Shown: in pieces, positions 1-11,793 of the stretch
Layout: each line of letters opens with the position of its first letter
How positions within the stretch are numbered: the first letter of the stretch is position 1
DNA from: Thozetella sp. PMI_491
Lineage: Eukaryota; Ascomycota; Sordariomycetes; Chaetosphaeriales; Chaetosphaeriaceae
Direction of reading: 5' to 3'
Assembly (NCBI GenBank): GCA_021432635.1
Contig: MU270032.1
Span: forward strand, 744,001-808,000
Length of the DNA stretch: 64,000 bases
The notes under the pieces: model-generated
The model's database searches: none
Told to the model about the DNA's origin: nothing
Seen by the model: only the letters and a program-made list of their open reading frames with translations
Position numbers and translations under genes: made by a program

Positions 1-471
1 TTCCTCTAGGATCCCCCATTTAACCTTTGTATTTCGTACAAGATTAAACCACTCTTGTATAAGCTTAGGATCTTCACATAAAGCCCTCTGATAGTCGTAT
101 TTACGCGTATAACGCGTACGGAGGGCTGGTTGGCGCTGTATAAAGTTATAGGCCCAGATTTTACCAACAGGGGGCGCGTCGCGTATCTGTAACAGCTCGT
201 TGGCCATATCTTCCACACCACTTAATCTAGGGGGAAATGCTCGCGTTCCTAGGTCGATTATATAGTCGAAAAGCGCCTCCTCTTCCAAATTGGTAAGCTT
301 ACGCGATTTTGGAACCGTATCGTGTCGGGAAGGCCGTCCGTTACGTCGATCGTATAGCGTTGTGTATGGAACCTCATATAGCTTAGCTGCATGCCGTACG
401 CTTAGCTTTCGGTCTTTTTTTAAAGCCTCGATAGCTAGATTTAATCTAGCTTCTTTTGAAGTGGAAGCCAT
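1..471 (-). mobile_element. pogo/Fot1-type transposase, 5' part, cut by window edge
   Basis: An uninterrupted frame of 157 codons starts at the ATG at 471-469 and runs off the left edge. Its first 50 residues look like a psq-type helix-turn-helix (ASTSKEARLNLAIEALKK, then SVRHAAKLYEVPYTTLYDR). A CENP-B-type HTH follows (LTNLEEEALFDYIIDLG, then FPPRLSGVEDMANELL), and then the WAYNFIQRQPAL motif typical of fungal pogo/Fot1-like transposases. The DDE catalytic part would lie outside the window. No break is seen in the visible part, so the copy may be intact or recent. Its terminal repeat should lie in roughly 500-700, where a 15-bp direct repeat is found. Confidence 0.85.
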
Positions 472-528
472 GGCTGGATGTGGAGGATCTGGTGGTTGAA
501 GGTAGGAAGAACGTGTCGCGTTGATTTT

Positions 529-560
529 GATCGGCCCACATATATGATCGGCCCACATAT
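529..560. repeat. 15-bp direct repeat near transposon end
   Basis: The sequence gatcggcccacatat occurs at 529-543 and again at 546-560, upstream of the transposase start. Placement fits subterminal repeats of the pogo/Fot1-type element, but the other element end is outside the window, so this cannot be confirmed. Confidence 0.5.
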
Positions 561-747
561 GGACTACGTTATTTATCTGCCAGCTTAGTATCTGGTATTC
601 TACTATCAGATTAAATTTCTTCTCACGCTGATGGTACAAACCGCTGCGAATTGCAGGCTCGTGGAGTGCCGTAGGAGCATTCAGCGGTAGGGCTATTGTA
701 AGACTTTATTTCTGTTTGTAGGCGCGGCCCTCTTGTCGCCGAGATGA

Positions 748-1329
748 CTACTCTCCAACCAACAAAGCCTGCAGCGCTTCTTCAGTGTCGTACTTCGAGA
801 GAAGCTCTGCTTTCAACGCCTCGATCTCGTCCTTCTTCGTAGCCTTGACGCCGTCCAGCATCTCCTTCGCCGGGCCGATGAGGTGCGCATCGCTCAAGCC
901 CATAATGACGGCCATGAGCTCAACGCTGTCGCCCATTTCCTTCATCCTGCCGTCGGCGTCCAGTCCATTCATGATCTTGAGCAGTCTCTCAAAATCGGGG
1001 TCACCGGGAGTAAGGACGACCCTGAGCACGGCAGGCTCCGCGCCGACCTGGTACTTGTGGAACAGCTCCGGCTTGACCGTGGCCGGCTTGCCGACCTCTA
1101 GCTCCTGGGCCGACGCCTCCAGGGCGTCGAGGTCGGGCTCGGTGGTGGTATAGACCGAGATGGCCCCGCTGATGAGGTCAAATGTCTCGGAAAAGCGGGT
1201 GTGGAAATGCGGGGGCACGGTTGTGCCTGGCGTCATGGATTCGATGAAGATGGTGCGGGCCCCACCGTTTAGTGTGGTCGACTCCTCGAGCTGGAAGCGG
1301 CGCTGTTCCCAGCGGCGTTCGGCAGACAT
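748..1329 (-). CDS. cupin-domain protein
   Basis: A single-exon protein of 193 residues starting at the ATG at 1329. It carries a cupin metal-site motif, PPHFHTRFSETF, with His41, His43 and Glu48 placed as in cupin motif 1, and Gly-rich turns after it. The second half (about 110-193) is helical and charged and has no domain I recognise. Small cupins of this kind bind a divalent metal and may be isomerases, dioxygenases or non-enzymatic; the sequence does not decide. No signal peptide is visible, so a cytosolic protein is likely. The start codon is followed at once by a conserved-looking core. Confidence 0.8.
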   Translation of the reverse strand: MSAERRWEQRRFQLEESTTLNGGARTIFIESMTPGTTVPPHFHTRFSETFDLISGAISVYTTTEPDLDALEASAQELEVGKPATVKPELFHKYQVGAEPAVLRVVLTPGDPDFERLLKIMNGLDADGRMKEMGDSVELMAVIMGLSDAHLIGPAKEMLDGVKATKKDEIEALKAELLSKYDTEEALQALLVGE

Positions 1330-1919
1330 GTTGGTAGCGGCTGGTTGAAAGGACTTTGTTGCCAGGGCTTTGATTTGAAGGGAATTGCTAGAAGATACAT
1401 TGTTTAACTTGATCGCACTGGGCTTTTATACGGGTATAACTAGGTCTAGTGGAGCCTCAGCTGCGGAATTTAGGGCGATCCTCTCTCCACTCTACAGACC
1501 AACAAGGTAAAGGGTGCGAGCAGCTTATGCTGCAGCCTACAGATGCTTCGCGCCGCCCGCTTGTGGCTTCTCACCGCCTGATAGGACAGAACAGGCTAGG
1601 CAAAATTCCTTCGCGCCGTCTCTAACCACATTCGGAGCTTTATTCGGAGCTTCATTCGGGGCTTGGCCTTCTTCTCCAGTCGGCATTGGGGTGGGCATCT
1701 GCTCCTATAGGTGACCATAGGTAAGGATACGGTACCTGTCTCAAGGCTACTTAAGGTAGATGCAGGCTTGGAAATCCACACAGGGGAGATGTCAACCTTA
1801 AACGGTCAGCAGTCTCGGACCTGGAGTATCGGGGCAGATCACTAGTGCCCAAAGATGGCCAGTGGTAAGTACTTAGGCATCTTAGCTAGTTCATTCTTAA
1901 AACTACTTAGTGAGACAAA
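1330..1919. other. intergenic; short period-12 repeat
   Basis: No convincing gene. At about 1630-1664 the unit attcggagctt occurs three times with period 12, the last copy with one change. Nothing else stands out. Confidence 0.4.
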
Positions 1920-3945
1920 TCATGATTTAATCCTTTCCTTCTGCCTAGACTGTTTTCCCTTTCTTCCCGTATTAGAAATGGAATCTTTTGCTTCCTTCAT
2001 TAAAGCTTGGCCAGTATTCGAATTGACCCCCAGAAGGTTCATCAGACCGGCCAGGAGGTGAAGTATGGAAAGCAATATCGGAATTTGAAGAACCTTCATC
2101 ACAACCTCCTCGTCAAGAACACCAGCAGCAACTGCGAGTTGGAGCTGGCCGTGCTCTACACTTTTAATCTCTATTTCCCTGGCGTCACTTGGCTCGCTAG
2201 CCGGTACTTCGGCGCTTCTCGGAGAGATGTTCGTTTTGCTTTGGTCAACAATATCTGGATCCTGGTCGGGGATTGAAGGCGATGGGATCTTCATCGAGCG
2301 CCTAAAGTTCTCCGGCGTGGGTTCCGTACGGTCAGCTTCCGTTAGGCATTGCCTTGTATCAGCCTTAATGTTTGTAAGCTTTGAAGTTTCTAAAACGGGA
2401 TATGAAGTTGTGCTGTGCGATCCCGTTTGTGTCTTCTGCTCAATCCTTGTGGCAGGATGAGGCAAGGTCTCCTGACTAGGAGCATTCTTGAAGGTAATGC
2501 CCGGTATAGAGTTGGGTACTTCAACCGGTATCTCTTCGAAGTTCTTCATCTCCATTGCTCTGGGTAGCCCTCTAGCCACCTCATCGAGTCGCTTCTGAAA
2601 CCTTTTATAGTCTCCAAAGTCGACAAGGGTGGTGATTCTGCCGTCTTTTTTATCGCTCGAACCGAACTTGATCTTTGACTTCAGCCGATCATTCCACTTC
2701 TCGAGCTTCCCTTCCATCTCAACTTTCATCAAGAATGGCTGGCCTGCATGCTCGAAGGTAAAGGCCGTGTATATCTTGTTGCTGTGGAAGCTTTGTGCTG
2801 TAAGCTCGTTCTCCCGAATATCCCACCGCAGCGTCTTGTACGTCCATGTGTTCTTTCCCGCTAGTAGTTGCCCGTTGAATGTCCACTGGGCCGATTTCTT
2901 GAACGAAGCTTCTTTCTGGGCACCCATCCCGCCGATTCCAACTCCCATAGCATGGACCTCTGGTGCCATCTTGGTAGTCCACTTGACGTGGGTACTCTCC
3001 TGCGGCCCAGCCAGCTGTTTGGGCCCGTACCAATCAGTCATCTGAACGGGGCAGCCCGACTTGTGAAGGCGGCGATCAGCTTGATACTCGGCCAGGCATG
3101 GATCCTCCTCATCTAATGTTATCGTGACAGTTGCGCTCTTAACTCGACACCCCTGCGGGGGACCTAAGCTGAGATTCAGGTAGACAATCCCTGCTGGAAA
3201 TTGGCCGTCGCCTAGGACGCCCCATTGAGACTGTCTAAAGAGGAATTGACAATCGAGACTAATCTTTCCGATTGACATCGAGCCGACACTCGCGTGGCCC
3301 GATGAAAGATGGCCGAAGGGGCGGAAACTTCCATACCGTCCAAACCGCCGTACCCCACTCATCAATACCGGCCTTTATATGATTAGCGGATAGAAATGCA
3401 GTTTGAGAGGTCTCGAGTCCGTCTCACATATGTAATGGAGGCTGTTCAGCATCCCCTCTTTCCTCCAGCGCCTCATCAGCTTGTCTGCGACGTTCACGGC
3501 TAGTCAAAACATCATCCTCAGTAGCGAGCTCCTTCCCTTTCAATTTTGTCTTGGGTTTCGACCGCGGCCTGAACGAGTCTAGTTCATCTACCCGCCTTCG
3601 CTTCTGATCTCTGTGGTTGCCAGAGACCTCAGCGAGGCGCGAGGATCCTTTCCGCCGTTCCTGCGATCGGTCATTGTAATGGTCTGAGTCTGACGAGGGG
3701 TCGTCCAGGGCTGCATCTGGTCGGGAGTTTTGGGCAGGATCAAAATGTTTATTTGAGGCAGGCAGATGGTCATACGTGGTTACGCCAATTGGGGCGCTGC
3801 CGTATTCAACCAGACCTAGTTCGGGGTCGGCGGTCACTGTCGTGGGGGTGCGCGGCCGTGAGGAAAATCTCACGCGCCGTGGCGGGAGATCACCGTCTTC
3901 CTCACTCGTGTGCTCGATAATGTGATGATATTGAGCAGCCACCAT
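1920..3945 (-). CDS. hypothetical protein, two exons
   Basis: I do not recognise the family. Exon 1 (3945-3428) and exon 2 (3372-1920) join across a 55-nt intron with a GTGAGA donor, a CTAAT branch-like site and an AAAG acceptor; phases match and give 656 residues. The first ~170 residues are charged and low in complexity, with basic clusters such as RRRVDELD and KPKTKLKGKE that could be nuclear signals. The middle (about 190-400) looks like a beta-rich globular domain (SATVTITLDEEDP, WTYKTLRWDIRENELTA). A hydrophobic stretch lies near the C-terminus (LQIPILLSILHLLAGLMNLL). The frame stays open upstream of the chosen ATG to about 4000, so the true start could lie further 5'. The two exons could also be separate genes. 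Confidence 0.6.
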
Positions 3946-4280
3946 CTCAATCAAGTCATAATCAAAGTGGCCGTTCTTATTCCGGGGTAGAAATGGGGGA
4001 GAAAATTGAACAAGGAGCTGGATTCGGGGGGCTCCTAAGCCAACTCAGCTGAGCCTTGTTTGCCAAATTCGTCAACGGCAGCCACGTGCGAGGTATTGGC
4101 TGCCTCCCGATGGACCTAAGGAATCTGCAGAAGAATAAATCATGCATTCAATCCAAAAGGAGTTAGATTAGGCGGACAGTTTAGCCAAATTACGACCTAG
4201 AACCGATGCGCACCGGGCTGGATTTCCTGCTGGCAACGAAGCATTCCAACTCATTCTCTTTCATCAACGACGTCTTTAAA
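3946..4280. promoter_or_regulatory. divergent intergenic region
   Basis: This stretch separates the minus-strand gene ending at 1920 from the plus-strand gene starting at about 4281 and probably holds both promoters. On the minus strand an open frame continues upstream of the 3945 start, so part of it may be coding or 5' UTR. No specific operator is recognised. Confidence 0.4.
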
Positions 4281-6913
4281 ATGGCAGATCCATCAATATC
4301 CACCAAACAGCGACCTAGGCCAACGGTAGCAAATGAAGATAGCTTCCGAGAGCAGCTCTACTGGGAAGAATCGGATGAGAACAGCGGTGAGACAACAGTT
4401 GTGAGACGCACATCCGCTGGGCCACCTGCCCACCCTGACCAACCGACCCTCGGACGGCCCTCAGTATCAAGACAACCAGTCCACAGACAGTCTTCGCAGA
4501 TTCCTCATCCAGAGACGGAGTCAGTTGATGGTGAATTTCCGGAAAGAGGAGTCAGCAGTGCAAGGAACGAGAGGTCGAGGCGGCCCTCCACGCTACAAAA
4601 GAGAGCCGAGTACGACATTCTCTACACTTCTGCTGATTCAAAGGATGTTTCGGTTCGATTGGAACTGGACTTACATCATGATATCGACGACGAAATGGAA
4701 GAATTCAACCGATTTGTTTGCTTGGGCGATTTCCGCAATGCCAAATGCTTCTTCGACGAGCATCTCGGAGCCCATATGAACAACCCTCTTGTGTTTGTAC
4801 AGTATGCAGAAATGCTTCTGGAAATGGGAGATTTCAAGTCGATCATGCTCCTGGATCCTGATCCTGCCTTCTCTTGCCTGGAAGGCATAGAGACAAATCA
4901 GATCCCCGGGGGCTTGGAAGCCCTGCGCTGGAACTGGAGGCTGATCAAGGCTGTCACCCTCAGTCACATCCAACATGAAATGCAGCCGGTTATGGCCGAA
5001 TATGAATTAATGATGCGTAATTTCCCGAAGAGTACGGCCGAGAGCTCCACGGAGGTAAGAAAAATGTTTCTCTTTCTTTTCATTAAGGGATAACACTCAC
5101 CCTCGCCACCTAGATACGTGTTGTGTCATTAATCTTGAGCCTACTCTTGCATATGGGTATTCCGACCATTGTTACACAAGATTTTCTTAACGACGAGGAT
5201 TGGGAGCTGGTGTATCAAGGAATGTTGACGGAAGGCCGGATCTGGGATTTCAAAAACTTATTTACCAGCGTCACTGGTCACGCGGGTTTCGACCAAGCCG
5301 TCGAAGTTTTCTTCGGCTCCCGTGATGCCGTCGAGGCTATACTCACCGACTGGAAAACCACAGAAAATGACGATTCAACGCAGCTGGCGCTCCTAAGCAT
5401 TCTATCGCTCATGACTCTCGATTGCCTTACTTCTCCGGAAACTCAAAAGTATGCGGAACGCTGCCTTCGTGCAGCGAATGCGATTGGTGAATCCGTTTTA
5501 CAGAGGTTCCCGCAACATGTGAAGACACGACCTTTTCTGCAATGGGTGGTGGCAAGATCCGCTACTTCGGCAAGAAAGGAAGACACAGGCAGTCTGGCGT
5601 TTGAATACTTGGAATACTATCCAGGGGAAGCAGTACTTCCTACGAACCTTGATATCCCTTTCTACATTCCGATTGGACAGGAGAATCCCGGCTGGACACC
5701 CCCGGAGTTGGAGGAAGAGTCTTCGGAGCCCCTAGAGACCGCCTTGAATGCAGCGATCCAACTCGAAGACTACGAAACCCAGGCAGTCCTTTTGCAACAG
5801 CTCATTGTCCGATCGAAACATCCCGGGGCTCTATTCCAGAAACTGGCGAATCTCCAGAAATCAGTTCAAAATAACAGGACCGGCTACTTGAAAACTTGTC
5901 TATCCATGTATCTTCTTAGCAAGGACAAAGCGTCCAAAAAGGAGCTGCGTGCAGAGTTGGCAGAGTTTGACTGGGATGACGACCCCAAAAATTTAATGAA
6001 CCCGGTCCACGCAGCCACAAGAGATATTTTGCTGCGAGCGCTCTCAGAAAATGCCGCCCAGTATCCTCCAAATAGCATCAGGGCAGCGCTAAAGTATTAC
6101 GAGTCACTTCCGAACTTCTTCCAAGACCTCATTGATCACAACGAGCCACCACAATTTAAACCGGATAAGAGACTAGACAAGAGGCAACAATCTTCGCTAG
6201 ACCCGGACTATGATATGAGGCGCGATGTTCCTAATTCTTCTCTAAAACGATACACTCCAACCTCTCGACCTACAAATACTTCGGAGGAGTTCGGGCGTGA
6301 AAGTAGGGAAATTAAACAAGTTCTTAAGTCTGCTGGTAACACTAGTAGCACGACACCAACTGATGGGCGGGGCACGGCCTTAGTACTGGAGAACGACCAT
6401 TACGATTTCGAAAAAGGAGTTGGAGGTCGGACATACCCTCGGGTCGTGACGATATCGGACGGGCCACTGATCGAGCGGAGCGAAGGGGCCTCGTGGGTAA
6501 AGGAGATGATCGAGCCACGAACTACGGTTCTACATCCTGCTTTCTGTAGCGTCGGACAAAAGGATGGGCACGACAATGGCTCTCCGAGCGACGATGCTCA
6601 AGGCAAGGTTAACACGAGTACGAACCAGGAGTCCGCAAAGCCAATCCCGATTGAGGCTACTAAGAGGATGCCCACGGAACACACAGACATGCCAGATGAA
6701 CTGCAATCTGAAATGACTGCTGTGTCGCTCGGCCAGATAGCTCAGAGCTACAATGCTCAGGATTACTTGAAATTTCCGCCTCCACCTGCAGGACCTCCAC
6801 CGGTATACACATCGCCAAACTCTACCAACACAGACAAGAATGCGCTCGGAGAAGAAAGACAAGAAGCAAACCTCAATGTATCTTCTTATATAGATGGTGC
6901 TGCCCTAGTATGA
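4281..6913 (+). CDS. hypothetical protein with TPR-like helical region
   Basis: Two exons (4281-5054 and 5114-6913) join in phase across a 59-nt intron (GTAAGA donor, CCACCTAG acceptor), giving about 857 residues. The start ATG at 4281 has a good context (AAAATGGC); an earlier in-frame ATG at 4206 is possible. The first ~110 residues are disordered and rich in Pro, Ser and Arg. From about 120 to 560 the protein is helical with TPR-like pairs (FNRFVCLGDFRNAKCFFDEHL, VFVQYAEMLLEMGDFKS). The C-terminal third is again disordered and ends with a proline-rich patch (PPPPAGPPPVY). Such a layout suggests a scaffold. I cannot name a family, and the TPR reading is inference. Confidence 0.75.
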
Positions 6914-7081
6914 TTTGCAGCCATGGATTTGATATAAATAAGGCGTCAACTAGTACACCTGGTACAAGCTACCTGAAGTGCTCTCATAGGGCCTCTCTAA
7001 CTCACTTCGCTCCCGCAATTCGGCACATAATTGTAGATTACAGCAGCATAATTTGATGGCTATATTGTACACAAAAAAAAA

Positions 7082-10000
7082 TCAGCCACAGCCGGAGTCC
7101 AGCATCCAGGGCTCTGCTATGCCGGAAGTGCCACTGGCATGAGTCTCCATGTGCTCGCTTAAATGACCGAAAAGGTAAATAGACTCGTCTCCGCCAGGTA
7201 TAGTTTCGTCGGAGAGGTGCCATGTGATATCATGGCCAACATTATCAGGGCCAATAGCAGCCGTGGGCCCCTCCTGAACATCAGTGTCTCTACCAGAAAA
7301 AGACAGCTCCGGCGTCGGAAGTGGGCCAGTTGGGCCTGTCGTCTGCAGCGCCTGCTCTCCTGAGTCCGGGGTATAGTTATGCTCGTCCGTCAAAGAGCCA
7401 GCGACATGCTCGAAGACTGTAGGCAGCGGAAGCGCGAGTTCATCCGATGCATTGCTAGAAGGGGAGTGGGTGTATTGCTCGATAAGCGTGTCTACTACGC
7501 CAGCAGCAGTCATGGCGAGCAGTGATGATAAGTCCCTCTCCTCGTTGGGCATGTTGTAGGGTAGCTCTCGCGACCTTAGTCGGTCGGCGATTAGCGCTTC
7601 CCCATGCTGGCTGAAGAAACCTCGGAATCCCAGGAGGTTCTCGACCACGGGGCCCTGAACATAGACGGAGGGTGGGTGCTCGGCACCTGGGAACACGATG
7701 TCCCACACAGCATACCATTGCTGTTCTAGTGTCATTGTCCTCCCGACCCTGGTGGAAAACATGGCTTTCTGGTCCTCCGTAATGCCCTCTGGCTCAGTAA
7801 AATCACGGATGGAACAGCTCTGGTTTCTAATGTGGTCTTTCTCCTCGCTCTGGGTGCTGAACTCGCTGCCGCACAGAGGGCAGAAGTGTGGCTGCATGTG
7901 ACGGCGGCACAAGTGCTGCTTAACATCCTTGATCCGCTTGAGCTCGTAATGTAGACAATGGCGATGTTTTAATGCGTCTTTCTTGTAATAAGGACAGCCA
8001 AGGGAAAGTGTCCTTTCTCCTTTTTCGCCCATTTTGGCTCTCTTGCCGTCCTTCGTCCCTTCGTCCCCAGACCCTGTGCCATCATCCGTAGTTCGTGTTC
8101 TCTTCACCGGCTGTGTACGATAGGAAGATCCGGTTCCATTGCCGACATTGGGAGTTCCATTTGGCTCTGCTCGGGTGCTGCTTTGCTGATGAGAACGCCA
8201 GCTGTTGAACTCTGTCAGGACCAAGTTGACAAGCGAGGGAAGTTCGTCGAGGAACGGATGGCCCTCCTCCAGTGACTGATCGACTGAACCGTCGGAAAAA
8301 TACGAACATTCCGATGTTGTATCGTCGTTGCCAATCTTATTTTCCGGGCTGGCGCTTTCGCGATTCGGCGTGGGGGAGGACGACAAGCATGGCTTTCGTT
8401 CTTCCTCAGGCTTTGCCGGCGCCTGGGCTGTCGACGATTTCACGAGTATCTCCTCGCAATTTGCATCAAACCTTAGATCCCATAGCCGCAAACTTGACAT
8501 TAAGCGCTCTGTCATCTCCAGCTGTTGCTCACGACCGAATATTGCTTCCACGAAGGCAATTCCAGAGTTTGAGCTGAGCATTTTGTTCTTCCTTCCAGCT
8601 TCTAACATGGGCTTTTCGCAACGTCTCAGAAGTTTGCGCAGCTTATCGGCCAGCCGTTCTCCAGACTCGATGAAGTCGCCCAACAACTCTCGATCATCCC
8701 GGCTCATTACGCGCGAGTAGAATGCCTCCAGCCTCTTCATCTTACCGAAGACACGGATGAAAAGTAACCAGAGCTCGCCTGCCATGTCGGCGATGGGTGT
8801 TGATGGCCCATGGTGATATACAGTCCAGTCGAAAATCCACTTTCCCAACGAGTTGGCGTCAAACACACTACCGAGGAGCAAGATAGGCTCCTCTGTGGGA
8901 TCCCAATGTTTCAAGGAGTACCCTGTAGGTATGCGAAATTTCCTTGCATCCGCCTCAGTCGCCTTAGTCTGGGTGGCCGGAGGCCTTCTCCGGGTTCGAG
9001 CCTCCTTTGTTGGGGAGCGGCTATAATAGTCGCCTCTAGCATGGTGCACAGGGCTGGAATCTGGGACAGAGCACTTATCGCGACTGGAATCCCTCTTTGT
9101 TTTGCGTGCCGGTATAATGTACAAGACCCCATCGATTTCTATGTACTCGTCTTCTGCGCCGGCGCTTGGGTCTGTGGTATCCTGCGTTATGCTGTTCAAG
9201 AAGGTCGCTGGCTTAGACGACGCGTTTTCGGTGCGTACAGAAGTGTCAGAGGTGAGATTTTGGGATTTCGTATTCTTTATATTGATTGATATTTTGTTCT
9301 TCTTCTTTTTCTTCTTCTTCTTGGCCACTGTTGCGAATCCCCAAGGGTCCTCTTCTCCTTGGACAGTAGCCGGAGGCTGCTACGGTGCGCTGTCAGTGAC
9401 TAGAACTAAGGACGAAGAAAAGATGACTGATTCGAGGAGATATAATGCCACATGATAGAGGCATATGAATGTAGCCAAATGGGCTCACAGGAAGGAGGCA
9501 TGAGTCACTGGGTATGGCATTTACCTGTGTAAGTTCGGCTGGCTTGATTTCAGAGGCCTTTGTATTGGATGGACTAGCAGTCTTTTCGACCACATTGACT
9601 TCATCCACATCCATAGCTTCAACATTGTCCTCGCAGTAGAGTTCTAGCTGTCCCAAAATTGCCAGGTTGTCGTCTGCAATCGACACCGAATTAGTGGGAG
9701 CATCGACTTTGACAGTGGGCCGTATCTCGAGTTCATTCGAACCGGCCTGGAGAAGAGCGGACGAAGCATCTCCCGTCGGCACGAATCCAAAGCCTTCATG
9801 CAGGACCGGCTGTTTCTGCTCGGGGATACCGGGTAGTCCTCCCGCTCGCCCTCCATTGAATGCGGCGTCGGGTCTCGGAAAGCTTGAACGGGAGGCCGGC
9901 GAGCTGGAGCTCAATGGAAGCTCTAATGTAGAGTGGGTGTGCCATACTGAAAAGACACTCTTTGCGGAAGGAGGGGTGCCGAATCCGTGACTGCCATCCA

Positions 10001-10734
10001 AAGAGGGCTCGCGGGTGTGCGAACTGCGTCGACGCGGCGTAGAAATGACGAGTTTTCCTTTCGACAGGCCCGGGGAGGTGGGGTGAGTCGGACTTTGAGG
10101 TCGGGATCTCTCATATCCAAAACTGTGGGCTTTGCGGTGGAAAATGGCAATGTTTTGAGGGTCGCAGCTGCGGCCTGGCGATGGTTCGTCCGGGAGACCA
10201 GCACCAGAACTGAAGGGGAAGGCAGGGCCGGGAGAACGGTGTTCTACGGGAGACTGGGAGTTGCGGAAGCTGACCATATTCGCGGGCGCTAAAAGTGCTG
10301 AAGATTGCGGCCTTGGGTTTCGGGTGTGAAGTGCCCGCGTTGCGCGTGACGGGGAGAGAGCACTACGGTGCAGGTGGACGGTTGGTTGCCTTGAGCTCAA
10401 GTTAAGGCGCCGCTGTGCCCTTACTCTTGCGCGCAACTGGTGGCGCAGCCTGATCACTCTTTTGCTGATGCGGCCTCCTGCGGCCGCCCGCGCCATGCGA
10501 CGGTGCTAGATCTAAATGGATTTTTGTCAGCCCAGATCCACACTCCAATTGGGCGCTCCACTCCTCCAAGTTTGGCCTCTTGTCATGCACCTCACTTCCC
10601 AATCCGATCAGTTTGCTTGCTAGACCGAAAGCATCCGGTTCGTCAGGCACAGTGCTCAAATAGACTTGAGGCACAGCTGTGCCCTTTCTGTGACGGCTAG
10701 AGCGCTCTACGGGAGCGGGTTTAGTGCCTACCAT
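7082..10734 (-). CDS. Cys/His-cluster (C2H2-like) regulator-like protein, three exons
   Basis: Proposed exons 10734-10425, 10288-9525 and 9379-7082 join in phase to give about 1,123 residues. The second intron (9524-9380) joins ...PAELTQ to QPPATVQGEEDPWGFATV, which runs into a lysine run (KKKKKKKKNK), and its acceptor is a tagcag NAGNAG pair. The first intron (GTAAGG donor, TTTTAG acceptor, phase 1) is less sure. The first 350 residues are disordered and basic. A helical domain follows (KWIFDWTVYHHGPSTPIADM). Near the last third lie two Cys/His clusters, CPYYKKDALKHRHC...HLCRRH and FCPLCGSEF...HIRNQSC, of the kind seen in fungal C2H2-type regulators. Acidic and Thr/Ser-rich residues close the protein. 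Function is unknown; a nuclear role is inferred. Confidence 0.6.
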
Positions 10735-10908
10735 GGTTTCCAAGCCCTATTTGCTTGCTCAGAGGCTCTTGTAGCAACTGGACACTTAAACATCATGTCT
10801 CGCGCCGTGAAATGTCCGTTTGGGCAAGACATGTAACAAGAGACAATCCTACCTTGATAACAACTTTTAATCCCAAGTCTAGTCCCTGAAGCTCGACTCT
10901 CACACACT

Positions 10909-11213
10909 ATGGGCACTACTAAGGTCGTGGATGGACGAGGTCGGACTAATAGGTAGGCCTCGCCCCCCCTTCCTACTTACACACATATGCTAACAGAAGC
11001 AGTAATGGTCCCCGTACAGGTTCAAAAAAGAAGAGCAAACGCTCCAGCAGCCGCGCCACTCGTGTCTCGGAATATACCTCGGACAATGTTCTAGCGAGGT
11101 GCTTATATACCAACACTACCGTGGTTGAGAGTGTCCAATACCATGAAAGCCGTATGCAACATGCCATTGACGAGTTCACGAGGCAATTCACCGAGGGCAA
11201 TGATACAAATTGA
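10909..11213 (+). CDS. small spliced hypothetical protein, 86 residues
   Basis: Exon 1 (10909-10952) and exon 2 (10997-11213) join in phase across a 44-nt intron with a GTAGGC donor and a textbook GCTAACAG branch and acceptor. The product begins MGTTKVVDGRGRTNRSSNG, continues with a basic stretch (GSKKSKRSSSRATR), then a helical acidic part ending QFTEGNDTN. It is divergent from the gene starting at 10734, with about 175 bp between them. No family is recognised. The intron is at the short limit for fungi, and the gene call rests on splice signals and phase only. Confidence 0.45.
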
Positions 11214-11793
11214 GACATGTAGCGGGACATTATCGTACTCATACAGGTATATTGGTATACATTTATATTCCATGTATGATATTTCTTTTCATTGGCGTGG
11301 CGTTACTAGCATTTTCCATGTGGGTTTCTTAACATGTGTGGTTGGACACGGTGGGGAATACACCGGCACCGGAGTCCGTTCGGCGAGAGTCAAGAAAGCT
11401 AAAATTCCCGTGGGGGATGAAATGCTAGTTATGTGACTCGTACGCTTTGATGATGACATGATCAAAGTTGTCGGGAGTCAATATCATTCAAGATAGTTGT
11501 GGATCCTCTAGCTCTGTTACTCAATTAGAGAGTAGCCAATATGTTTAGGAACCTATACGGCCAAGCTAGCAAAAAGAATATCAGCGGCGGAGACGAGGGA
11601 GAGGATTTCAATCTATATACGGGATGCTATGTGCGTCCAAATGTGTAGGTAAGAACACTATATGTATCGGGATTATGTCGTTTGAGCGCCTTTTTCACCG
11701 TGGCCAACAATCACCACTCGCATTGTTGCTGCCCTTGATTGCAACGACATAGGCAATGAAGTCGTCTTTGCGGGAATACCCCAATCGCCTCTT
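11214..11793. other. intergenic, no gene seen
   Basis: About 580 bp without a supported gene between a plus-strand and a minus-strand gene that converge here. It probably holds the two 3' UTRs. Confidence 0.4.
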
